Below, one piece after another: positions 17,743 through 25,039 of a stretch of DNA of 47,931 bases (positions are counted from its first letter, which is position 1; every line of letters begins with the position of its first letter). The notes under the pieces are model-generated. The model had not been told where the DNA came from, did no database searches, and worked only from the letters and a program-made list of their open reading frames with translations. The stretch lies in assembly GCA_018267155.1 (NCBI GenBank), contig JAFDZE010000025.1, forward strand, positions 535 to 48,465. The letters run 5' to 3'. A program made the position numbers and the translations under genes. This DNA is from Bacteroidota bacterium (GTDB lineage Bacteria > Bacteroidota > Bacteroidia > Flavobacteriales_F > PHOS-HE28).

Positions 17743-18218
17743 CCGCCCCCACAGCACCTGATCCCGAACGCTCCACCATCCAACGCTCCACCCGGATGAG
17801 TACCATCATGCCACTTGATCGGGCCGACGAAGCGGCCGACCTGGCCGCCGCCATGCTCAATGCCTGCAAAGGCCGTCGCGTCTTCGCGTTCCAGGGCGAA
17901 CTGGGTACGGGCAAGACCACGTTGATCAAAGCCCTTTGCGACGAACTGGGCGTTGCGGGGGGCACCTCGAGCCCGAGCTTCGGGATCGTGAACGAGTACC
18001 GCACCAGTGGCGATGAACCGGTCTACCATTTCGATCTGTACCGGCTGAAGGACGCTGTCGAACTGGACGGCATCGGCTTCATGGAATACATCGATAGCGG
18101 CAGGTACTGTTTTGTGGAATGGCCCGAGGTGGCGCGCAACCTGCTTCCCAGTGATGCTGTCCGCGTTCGTCTGAAGATGGCCGCCTCCGGTGGTCGGACG
18201 GTTGAACTCGCCCTGTGA
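17739..18218 (+). CDS. tsaE: tRNA threonylcarbamoyladenosine biosynthesis ATPase TsaE
   Basis: A 159-residue P-loop ATPase required, with TsaB and TsaD, for threonylcarbamoylation of A37 in ANN-decoding tRNAs. Walker A is GELGTGKTT (residues 53-61); other TsaE marks are SSPSFGIVNEY, the HFDLYRL motif and FVEWPE. The ATG at 17739 overlaps the porX stop (ATGA), implying coupled translation; an internal ATG at residue 20 would give a product closer to the usual length. Nothing suggests loss of function. The porX-tsaE arrangement is housekeeping context for porX rather than a T9SS cluster. Confidence 0.95.
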   Translation: MTAPTAPDPERSTIQRSTRMSTIMPLDRADEAADLAAAMLNACKGRRVFAFQGELGTGKTTLIKALCDELGVAGGTSSPSFGIVNEYRTSGDEPVYHFDLYRLKDAVELDGIGFMEYIDSGRYCFVEWPEVARNLLPSDAVRVRLKMAASGGRTVELAL

Positions 18219-18231
18219 ACGGGTGAAGTCG

Positions 18232-18239
18232 TAATTTCG
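18232..18239 (+). promoter_or_regulatory. ald: Putative -7 box of the alanine dehydrogenase gene
   Basis: TAATTTCG occurs 115 bases upstream of the ald ATG, just after the tsaE stop codon. It matches the Bacteroidota-type -7 element seen at other starts and suggests a separate ald transcript with a leader of about 100 bases. Confidence 0.4.
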
Positions 18240-18353
18240 GGCGAGGATCATGAACCCAAGCGCGTACCGACCGGATGCAGGCATCCAGACCTTGTGGCGC
18301 CCTCAGCGCTGCACGATGGATCCGCCTGGCCCCAACACCCGACACATCGTCTT

Positions 18354-19574
18354 ATGAGCTCAGGTTCAGAATTGCTCAAACAACTCGCGCGTGAAGTGGC
18401 CCTGTCCCCGCAGGAACAGGCGCTCGCCGTGGGCACGCGTGGAAGGAACCTGTTCATCGGCATCCCCAAGGAGACCTCGGCGCAGGAACGTCGTGTGCCA
18501 CTGACGCCCGCGAGTGTGGCCGTGCTGGTGGGCAGGGGCAATGACGTGACGGTGGAGCGTGGCGTGGGCAATGCGGTTCAATTCCAGGACAGTGATTACA
18601 CGGAGGCGGGTGCGGTACTGGCTGAGACCGCCGAAGAGGTCTTCAAGGGGGACATCATATTGAAAGTGGCACCGCCTTCACCGGCGGAGATCGAGCTGAT
18701 GCGCCCCAAGCAACTCCTGATCAGTGCGCTGCAGATGACCACGCAGCCCAAGGATACCCTTCGACGGATGATGGAGAAGAAGGTGACCGCCGTGGCATGG
18801 GATTTCATCAGGGACCGTGAGGGCATCTATCCGATCATCCGTGCCATGGGCGAGATCGCGGGCAACGCGAGCATCCAGATCGCGGCGGAGTATCTCAGCA
18901 CCGATAAAGGAGGGCCCGGCCTGATGCTCGGCGGTATCAGTGGCGTGGCTCCCGCCGAGGTGGTGGTGATCGGTGCGGGCACGGTGGGCGAGTTCGCCGT
19001 GCGGGCGGCCTCGGGCCTTGGTGCCAGCGTGAAGGTGTTCGACAAGAGCATCTATCGGTTGCGACGACTGCAGACCGATCTGGACCAGCGCATCTGGACC
19101 AGTGTGATCCAGCCCGATGAATTGCGAAGGGCCCTGCAACAGGCCGATGTGGCCATCGGGGCGTTGAGACCCGAACATGGCCGCACCCCCATGGTGGTGA
19201 ACGAGGACATGGTGCGCGAGATGAAGAACGGCAGCGTGATCGTTGATGTCAGCATCGATCGCGGCGGTTGTTTCGAAACGAGCCGCCCGACCGACCTCAG
19301 CGATCCGGTCTTCAAGAAATTCGGGGTCCTGCACTATTGTGTGCCCAACATCGCCAGTCGGGTTCCACGTACCGCCAGTTACGCACTCACCAACATCTTC
19401 GCTCCATTGCTCCTGGGCATGGGCGATGTGGGCGGTTTCGAGGAACTCATCAAACGTGACCTGGGCCTGCGCCATGGCGTGTACCTGTACAATGGGGCCC
19501 TGACGAGTGAGGTGTTGAGCGAGGCGTTCCGGCTTCCGTACAAGGACCTGGACATTCTTCTGGCCGCATTCTGA
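18354..19574 (+). CDS. ald: Alanine dehydrogenase
   Basis: A 406-residue member of the alanine dehydrogenase/PNT family, interconverting L-alanine and pyruvate plus ammonia with NAD. N-terminal catalytic segments are IGIPKETSAQERRVPLTP (with the substrate-binding Arg and Lys positions) and KVAPPSPAEIELM. The Rossmann core has VVIGAGTVGEFAVRAA. The C-terminal part has VDVSIDRGGCFETSRPT and HYCVPNIASRVPRTASYALTN, which are diagnostic. It has an N-terminal extension of about 35 residues (GSELLKQLAREVALSPQ), common in Bacteroidota Ald. The ATG at 18354 was chosen as the first compatible with that extension. The following gene starts 12 bases downstream. Confidence 0.95.
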   Translation: MSSGSELLKQLAREVALSPQEQALAVGTRGRNLFIGIPKETSAQERRVPLTPASVAVLVGRGNDVTVERGVGNAVQFQDSDYTEAGAVLAETAEEVFKGDIILKVAPPSPAEIELMRPKQLLISALQMTTQPKDTLRRMMEKKVTAVAWDFIRDREGIYPIIRAMGEIAGNASIQIAAEYLSTDKGGPGLMLGGISGVAPAEVVVIGAGTVGEFAVRAASGLGASVKVFDKSIYRLRRLQTDLDQRIWTSVIQPDELRRALQQADVAIGALRPEHGRTPMVVNEDMVREMKNGSVIVDVSIDRGGCFETSRPTDLSDPVFKKFGVLHYCVPNIASRVPRTASYALTNIFAPLLLGMGDVGGFEELIKRDLGLRHGVYLYNGALTSEVLSEAFRLPYKDLDILLAAF

Positions 19575-19586
19575 CGGGGCATCGAC

Positions 19587-19970
19587 ATGACATTCGGAAG
19601 ACGCTTGCGCCTGTTCATGCTCGGACTCGGACTGGGGACCATCGTTTCGTTCATGATCTTCGGGAAGAGCTGTACCAACACGGCATGGGCGCCTGAGGCC
19701 CGGGTGAAGCTGCGGATGAAGAGCACCCTCACCCGAGCGACCCCCGCAGCGGATGCGGCATTGCGAACGATGGAACTCGAACTGGCCGATCTGCGCGCAG
19801 GCATGGACAGCCTGGAGGTGGATTTTGGGGCCAGCCGTCGCACGAGTGACAGCCTGTACTACGCCATTGGCGGGAAGTTGAAAGGCCGGAGCATCCTGTT
19901 GCGCGTAGCCGCCTTGCGTGACTATACGTTGGACTCCACGAGCACCTTGCTCACCATCGGGCCTGAGTGA
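19587..19970 (+). CDS. Small membrane-anchored protein of unknown function downstream of ald
   Basis: A 127-residue protein. A basic N terminus (MTFGRRLRLF) is followed by one membrane helix (about residues 9-27, LFMLGLGLGTIVSFMIFG) and a soluble part with a helical, possibly coiled-coil segment (about 60-90, AALRTMELELADLRAGMDSL) and a final small sheet-like segment. Cys 29 just after the helix (GKSC) is not a convincing lipobox. Similar short proteins with an NxxxPEARVK-like segment after one helix are found beside ald in other Bacteroidota (by memory). It probably shares a transcript with ald, but no function can be assigned. Confidence 0.78.
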   Translation: MTFGRRLRLFMLGLGLGTIVSFMIFGKSCTNTAWAPEARVKLRMKSTLTRATPAADAALRTMELELADLRAGMDSLEVDFGASRRTSDSLYYAIGGKLKGRSILLRVAALRDYTLDSTSTLLTIGPE

Positions 19971-20138
19971 AGTGGACCTGCCCGTGGTCGGGCACGGCCC
20001 GGTATCCGGGATGTTCGTGGATCTTTCGGTCGATCCTGGAAAACCCGTTCAGAGGGATCAGAGGGCATTTGGTACCAGGTACGCTTCCAAGGCCTCCCAA
20101 TGATCCTATTTCGGACGAGGACATCCTGGAACGCGAAA

Positions 20139-20161
20139 CCCCGGGGTCGAGGACCCCGGGG
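20139..20161. terminator. GC-rich hairpin, probable terminator of the minus-strand gene at 20191
   Basis: A perfect 10-bp inverted repeat (20139-20148 with 20152-20161, 3-nt loop). Read on the minus strand it lies about 30 bases after the stop of the gene at 20191 and is followed by TTT, consistent with a weak intrinsic terminator. It could also stop transcription arriving from ald on the plus strand. Confidence 0.55.
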
Positions 20162-20190
20162 CGTCACGTGGAGCAAAGAAAGGAGCCTGA

Positions 20191-20529
20191 TTACTTCCGC
20201 TTCTTGGTGGCCTTCTTGGCCGGAGCAGCTTTTTTGGCCGCTTTTTTACCGCTGCCTTTCGGGCGGCCACGACCAACGGGCGGCTTCTGCACCCACTTCG
20301 GGCCGGGGCCCCAAACCTCCTCAACGAGGTTGAGCCAACCCGATTTGAGCAGCCACTCGTGCATCAGGTCTCGCGACGGATGGTCACCCTTGTTCATCCG
20401 CACACGCATGTTCAGGATCGATTGTTTGGCGAGCTTCAGGGGCTTCCAAATATCCGGCTGCTGGAGCATCGTTTTGAACGCGCCATGCAGGGATGATCCC
20501 TTCTTGTTGGACTGATTCGTTTTTGCCAT
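20191..20529 (-). CDS. Small basic, AT-hook-like nucleic-acid-binding protein
   Basis: A 112-residue protein. The first 75 residues appear globular and helical (GAFKTMLQQPDIWKPLKLA, then MNKGDHPSRDLMHEWLLKSG and WLNLVEEVW). The C-terminal tail has an AT-hook-like core (VGRGRPKGSG, about 86-95) followed by lysine/alanine repeats (KKAAKKAAPAKKATKKRK), like histone H1-type tails of bacterial nucleoid proteins. DNA or RNA binding is therefore inferred. The ATG at 20529 was chosen over an upstream non-ATG start because a TATTTGC promoter-like element ends a few bases before it. I do not recognise the N-terminal domain. Confidence 0.75.
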   Translation of the reverse strand: MAKTNQSNKKGSSLHGAFKTMLQQPDIWKPLKLAKQSILNMRVRMNKGDHPSRDLMHEWLLKSGWLNLVEEVWGPGPKWVQKPPVGRGRPKGSGKKAAKKAAPAKKATKKRK

Positions 20530-20532
20530 GGC

Positions 20533-20541
20533 GCAAATATG
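20533..20541 (-). promoter_or_regulatory. Putative -7 box of the AT-hook-like gene
   Basis: On the minus strand CATATTTGC ends 3 bases before the ATG at 20529. The same TTTGCGCC-ATG arrangement occurs at the xth start (42141), implying very short leaders. Confidence 0.4.
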
Positions 20542-20700
20542 CGGAGCATTCACCGGATATTCTCCCATTTATTGATCGTTAACAGACGAGATATCCACAA
20601 TTCCGGTACGAAAACCCGGAGATGAGCGACGAAAGTCATGCCAGCCCATGGGTATGCCTGCGCAACGGTATCATGATCGCCCTGCGGAGCGTTCCGGCGA

Positions 20701-21224
20701 TCACACGTAGCGCATGGCCGCACGGATCCACGGATCGAGGATGGGCGCGTCGAACACGCCCAACGGGAAGAACGTCACCCGGTTCGCCCGTTCGAAGGAA
20801 CTGAGGGTCTACGCGCCGGCACGCCCGCCGGCATTCACCCGCAGGTGCTCATTGTAGCACAATGCCCCGTCGAACAGGTCGATATGGTCCCCCGCACTGT
20901 CGTTATCTCGGACAAATATGTCGTTAAAATAGAGAATAACGCAACGACCACCCGGTTCCTCGGCACCCGGAACAGGGGCCTCACCGCATCTGCAGCTCCT
21001 TTTCTCCGCGCTGTGCACACGTCCGGGTCCGGGGAAGTCCGCCAGCCCCAAGCCACACCGCCCGGGGCCACGCTCATGCGCACGGCGCACTGGTTGGTGG
21101 CACCGCCCATACAGGGTGCACTGCCCGTGAGGTACGCGTCGTAGCAGTGCTTCAGGAAGAGGCACGAAGGGATGCTCACCGGTTCCTGGACCAGGACGGC
21201 ATATCGATCGATGAGGTCGGCCAT
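20701..21224 (-). pseudogene. Decayed Tae4-like peptidoglycan amidase gene (frameshift plus in-frame TAG)
   Basis: Read on the minus strand, the ATG at 21224 opens MADLIDRYAVLVQEPVSIP and reaches TNQCAVRMSVA, the catalytic-cysteine motif of Tae4-type papain-like amidases that cleave peptidoglycan cross-links as type VI secretion effectors. A one-base loss in the C/G run near 21060-21066 is needed to continue as RCGLGLADFPG, RVHSAEKRSCRCGE and VPGAEE. The frame then runs through CVILYFNDIF to GDHIDLFDGALC, the matching histidine motif (H-[IV]-[TD]-L-W-[DN]-G in Tae4). An in-frame TAG at 20809-20811 interrupts it, yet the frame after the stop stays protein-like (ERANRVTFFPLGVFDAP) to TGA 20701-20703. 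The spacer between the two motifs is also shorter than in Tae4. No signal peptide, immunity gene or type VI gene is visible nearby. A sequencing error could explain one lesion but hardly both. Confidence 0.65.
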
Positions 21225-21335
21225 GATCGATCGCTTGTCACATCGCAAAGGGGATCAGCGGCCCGCTGAAGGGCAATCCATACCGCGTGATCGTCGGTTT
21301 TTATCGATCGGTTGGACGTGGGGGCGGGCCTGCGG

Positions 21336-22532
21336 TCACTGCTTCCGGCGGCGCCGGATCTCCGTCAGGATCAATCCCAGTTCCCTCCCTGTCTGCCCAC
21401 GGGCACTCGTGTTCTCGATGGCTCGCCGGATCAGGTAGGGCATCACTTTGCGTACCGGACCATAGGGAACGTATTTGACCACGTTGTACCCGGCCGCGGC
21501 CATGTTGTAGCTGATGTGGTCGCTCATTCCGAGCAACTGGGCGAACCAGATCCGCTTGTCCTTCTTGTCCAGGCCGCGTTCGGCCATGAGCCGGGCCGTG
21601 AGCAACGAGCTCGCTTCATTGTGCGTGCCCACGCATACGGAGATCCGGTCGATGTGATCGATGCAGAAGCGGACCGCGGCATCATAATCGCGGTCACTGG
21701 CGGCCTTGTCGGGCTGGATGGGGTCGGGGTATCCCTTTTCCGCTGCCCGCGCACGTTCTTTCTCCATGTATGCGCCGCGCACCAGTTTCACACCGTAGTG
21801 GTACCCGCCTTTTTCGGCTTTGGCGAGCGAGGTGCGCAGGAACTCCAGACGGTCGTGCCGATAGTGCTGGGTGGTGTTGAACACGATGGCGCGTTCCCGG
21901 TTGAAGCGTTCCATCATGCGCTCCACCAACTCGTCTATCGCGGGCTGGATCCAGCTGTCCTCGGCATCCACCAGGATGGGCTCATCGGCATCGTATGCGG
22001 CCTGGCACAGGCGAAGCATGCGGGCTTCGACACGCGCCCACTCCTGTTGTTCTGCCGGATCAAGTGCGCCCGCGCTCTTCTTCTCCAGCAGGGCAAAGCG
22101 GGAGATCCCCGTGGGCTTGAACACGCTGAAGGGGATCTCCTTGTGCTCCTTGGCCGCTGCGATGGTGCGAAGGATCTCCTCCACGGTATGGTCCAACGTG
22201 GCTTCGTCCTCCTGGCCCTCCACACTGTGGTCCAAGATGGAGCCCACCCCGCTCCTGGCCAGCTGTGCCGTGGTTCCCAAGCACTCCTCGATGGTCTCAC
22301 CACCTACGAATTGCTTGAAGATGGTGGGTTTGATGGCCCATTTGATGGGCAAACGCAGCACAAGTGCGGCTTTGGCGACCCAACTGCACACGGCGGTGAT
22401 GTGAGGGTTACCGATGATGCGGAACAACTGCTGTGCACGCCATAGGTCGCCGTTGCTTTTGTGGGCGAAGGCGATGCGTGTGTCGCCCAGGTCGGGCAAC
22501 GTATCCACCGGGGCGGGGGTCGTGGTCGTCAT
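21336..22532 (-). CDS. Proline dehydrogenase
   Basis: A 398-residue FAD-dependent proline dehydrogenase (monofunctional, Bacteroidota/eukaryote-like size), oxidising proline to pyrroline-5-carboxylate and feeding electrons to the quinone pool. Visible family features are LDHSVEGQEDEATLD, ILVDAEDSWIQPAID, NTTQHYRHDRLEFL, GVKLVRGAYMEKERARA, VGTHNEASSLL, WFAQLLGMSDHISYNMA and the C-terminal YVPYGPVRKVMPYLIRRA with its substrate-binding arginines. The start at 22532 has a CCTTTGGAG element just upstream. It is divergent from aroB with a 100-base gap. No P5C dehydrogenase gene is in the window. Confidence 0.95.
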   Translation of the reverse strand: MTTTTPAPVDTLPDLGDTRIAFAHKSNGDLWRAQQLFRIIGNPHITAVCSWVAKAALVLRLPIKWAIKPTIFKQFVGGETIEECLGTTAQLARSGVGSILDHSVEGQEDEATLDHTVEEILRTIAAAKEHKEIPFSVFKPTGISRFALLEKKSAGALDPAEQQEWARVEARMLRLCQAAYDADEPILVDAEDSWIQPAIDELVERMMERFNRERAIVFNTTQHYRHDRLEFLRTSLAKAEKGGYHYGVKLVRGAYMEKERARAAEKGYPDPIQPDKAASDRDYDAAVRFCIDHIDRISVCVGTHNEASSLLTARLMAERGLDKKDKRIWFAQLLGMSDHISYNMAAAGYNVVKYVPYGPVRKVMPYLIRRAIENTSARGQTGRELGLILTEIRRRRKQ

Positions 22533-22632
22533 GTGGAGGCTCCAAAGGAAAGAAGGACCGGAGGAATGCCATGGTGATCGTTGTCACCCCTGAGCGCGGA
22601 GTTCGTTCCTTTGAGCGGAGCATAACGAACGG

Positions 22633-23760
22633 ATGAGCAAGACGCGCTTGGGAGTGGAGCGGCATGATGCCGGGGAGCATGCCGTACTGATCGGCGAAGG
22701 AGTCCTGGTGGAGTTGGAGCGGGCGCTCGAGCAGGACCTGCGTCCTTCACGGGTATTCATCCTTGGCGATGAGAACACGCTGGACCTGTGCTACGGGGAA
22801 CTCGTCCGTCAGGTGCCCGCACTCAACGATGCGCAGACCATTGAAGTGCGCAGCGGAGAACGGAGCAAGGACATCGAGGTGTGCCGTGCGTTGTGGAGCC
22901 ACCTTGCCGAGCGCGGGGCTGATCGTGCGACCATGCTCGTCTGCCTCGGCGGTGGCGTGGTCACCGATCTCGGTGGATTCGTGGCCGGAACCTACATGCG
23001 CGGCATCCGCACGGTGCATGTGCCCACCACGCTCATGGGCATGGTGGATGCCGCCATCGGGGGTAAGACGGCGATCGACCTCATGGGGATCAAGAACCTG
23101 GTGGGCTTGTTCGCTCCACCGGCGGCCACCTATGTGTATCCGCGTTTCCTGCGCACCCTCGGCAAACGCGAGCTGCTCAACGGTGTGGCCGAGATGGTGA
23201 AGCACGGCCTGGTACGTGATGCCGACCACTGGAACGCGGTGCGCCGCGCGCCACTGCACGATCTGGACGCGCTGGCACCGCTCATCGCCCGCAGTGCCGG
23301 TATCAAGGCCGCGGTGGTACAGGAGGATCCGCGGGAGGGCGGCTCCCGCAAGCTGTTGAACTTCGGCCACACCATCGGCCATGCACTGGAAGCGTTCGCC
23401 CTGGAAGGCGCCCAACGCAGCCTCTTGCACGGTGAGGCCGTCGCCATTGGGATGGTGTGCGGGTCGTGGCTCAGCTGGCGCTTGGGCCACCTGGAACGCA
23501 CCAGGATGGACGCCATCCAGGAGCACCTCCTCGGACTGTTCCAGCCGTTCGTACTGCAGGCCACCGACCACCATCGCGTGATCGAGTTGATGCGCAGTGA
23601 CAAGAAGAACAAGGAGGGCGGATTCCGTTTCACCCTGCTCACGGACATCGGACGGGCCATCACCGATGTCCCCGTTACCGCCGCGCAGGCCGCCGATGCG
23701 CTGGACCACTACCGACTGCTCACACACGATGCCCGACCGGCTGACGATCACGCGGCCTGA
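22633..23760 (+). CDS. aroB: 3-dehydroquinate synthase
   Basis: A 375-residue NAD- and metal-dependent enzyme for the second step of the shikimate pathway (DAHP to 3-dehydroquinate). Motifs: VEVRSGERSKD-type nucleotide loop (here IEVRSGERSKD), LGGGVVTDLGGFVAGTYMRG, VPTTLMGMVDAAIGGKTAIDL, the metal-binding NGVAEMVKHG, NFGHTIGHALE and HGEAVAIGM. All zinc ligands (Glu in AEMVKHG, His in GHTIGHA and LHGEA) are in place. The 3' end overlaps the start of aroA by 32 bases, so the two are one operon. The C-terminal tail beyond residue 355 is slightly longer than usual because it runs through the overlap. Confidence 0.96.
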   Translation: MSKTRLGVERHDAGEHAVLIGEGVLVELERALEQDLRPSRVFILGDENTLDLCYGELVRQVPALNDAQTIEVRSGERSKDIEVCRALWSHLAERGADRATMLVCLGGGVVTDLGGFVAGTYMRGIRTVHVPTTLMGMVDAAIGGKTAIDLMGIKNLVGLFAPPAATYVYPRFLRTLGKRELLNGVAEMVKHGLVRDADHWNAVRRAPLHDLDALAPLIARSAGIKAAVVQEDPREGGSRKLLNFGHTIGHALEAFALEGAQRSLLHGEAVAIGMVCGSWLSWRLGHLERTRMDAIQEHLLGLFQPFVLQATDHHRVIELMRSDKKNKEGGFRFTLLTDIGRAITDVPVTAAQAADALDHYRLLTHDARPADDHAA

Positions 23761-24976
23761 ACGCCCCATCGATGCGGTGATCGACCTGCCGCGCTCGAAG
23801 AGCGTGGCCAATCGGCTGCTGATACTCGCCTCGCTCGCCGGCGATCCCGGCGCGGTAAAGGATCCCGGTTCGGCGGAGGACACGCGACTGTTGCGCAACC
23901 TGCTCCGCGACCGGCCCCGCGTGATGCACTGCGGCATGGGCGGAACGGTATTCCGGTTCCTCCTGGCCTGGGCCGCCGTGCGTGAAGGCCGTGAACATAT
24001 CATCACAGGCGATGCGCGCTTGCTGAAGAGACCGCACCAGCCGCTGGTGGACGCGTTGCGCCTGCTCGGTGCCGACATCGGGGCCGTGGACAATGGTTAC
24101 CGTGTTCGCGGTAGACGGCTCGCCGGCGGGACCATCGTGATGGACGCCCCGCTGAGCAGCCAGTTCATCAGTGCGCTCCTGTTGATCGCCCCGCTGATGG
24201 AGAACGGACTGTACCTCCGTTGGACCGGAACGCGGCTGAGTGAGCCGTACGTGCTGATGACCATGCTCGCCATGGAACACTTCGATGTGCCGCCGCTGGT
24301 GGACCATGATGGGATCCGGGTGCGCGCACGGCCGCTGCGTGCCAAGCCCTGCCTTGTGCCACCGGATTGGAGCGCAGCCTCGTTCTGGTTCGAGGTGGTG
24401 GCCTTGGCCGGGAACGCGCGGATCCTGCTGCGCGACCTGCACCGGGACCGCTGGCAGGGCGATGAAGCGGCCTGTCGGCTCTGGAAACCCTGGGTGCGTG
24501 CCGACAGCACGGATCAAGGGGTACTGCTCACCTGCGAACGCTCGCCCGGCTTCGGCGACGGTCACCAGGAACTGCGTTTCAACCTGCGCGACCATCCGGA
24601 CCTCTTCCAACCACTGGCCCTCACTTGCGCCGGGCTCGGACAAGCGGCCCGCTTCACCGGGCTGGAGAACCTGCATGTGAAGGAGACGGACCGCATCGCC
24701 GCGGTCATCGACAGCCTTGTTGAACTCGGCATACGGCCCGAACTTCCGGAGAACGGATTTTCGCTCCCATTCGTCCGGGATCCCCTTGGTTCGGTACCGC
24801 ATCCGGACCGTGCGTTCAACACCTTCGGCGATCACCGCATGGCGATGTCGCTGGCTCCCCTGGCCCTCCGCACCGGTAGGATCACCCTGCGCGATCCGGG
24901 CGTGGTGGCGAAGAGTTATCCGGGGTTCTGGGAGGGTCTGCGGAAGGCGGGATTCCACGTGGGTACCGGCGTGTGA
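23729..24976 (+). CDS. aroA: 3-phosphoshikimate 1-carboxyvinyltransferase (EPSP synthase)
   Basis: A 415-residue EPSP synthase that transfers enolpyruvate from PEP to shikimate-3-phosphate. Key segments: LPRSKSVANRLLILASL (Lys of the canonical KS motif), GMGGTVFRFL (replacing the canonical NAGTAMR loop), GDARLLKRPHQPLVDALRLLG, PLSSQFISALLLIAPLM, ENLHVKETDRIAAVIDSLVELG and FGDHRMAMSLAPLAL. The short form and the GTVFRFL loop are typical of Bacteroidota AroA as I recall them. The start at 23729 lies inside aroB (32-base overlap), which supports coupled translation. Enzyme activity is likely because the Lys, Glu and Arg catalytic positions are conserved. Confidence 0.95.
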   Translation: MPDRLTITRPERPIDAVIDLPRSKSVANRLLILASLAGDPGAVKDPGSAEDTRLLRNLLRDRPRVMHCGMGGTVFRFLLAWAAVREGREHIITGDARLLKRPHQPLVDALRLLGADIGAVDNGYRVRGRRLAGGTIVMDAPLSSQFISALLLIAPLMENGLYLRWTGTRLSEPYVLMTMLAMEHFDVPPLVDHDGIRVRARPLRAKPCLVPPDWSAASFWFEVVALAGNARILLRDLHRDRWQGDEAACRLWKPWVRADSTDQGVLLTCERSPGFGDGHQELRFNLRDHPDLFQPLALTCAGLGQAARFTGLENLHVKETDRIAAVIDSLVELGIRPELPENGFSLPFVRDPLGSVPHPDRAFNTFGDHRMAMSLAPLALRTGRITLRDPGVVAKSYPGFWEGLRKAGFHVGTGV

Positions 24977-25039
24977 GTACGACAGGGCCCTGGTCCAGGC
25001 CCGGGTCGGCGGATCACTTTCCTGTGCGATCTTTCGGCG

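Noticed and set aside
16129-17757. Long minus-strand open frame of 542 codons antisense to porX
   Set aside because: A shadow of the GC-rich porX gene: low-complexity His/Leu/Val/Gly-rich product, no domain, and the plus strand has a full-length PorX.
20809-21248. Two overlapping minus-strand ORFs (20809-21165 and 20835-21248) as separate genes
   Set aside because: Each holds only half of one amidase motif set; together with a one-base shift they read as a single decayed gene.
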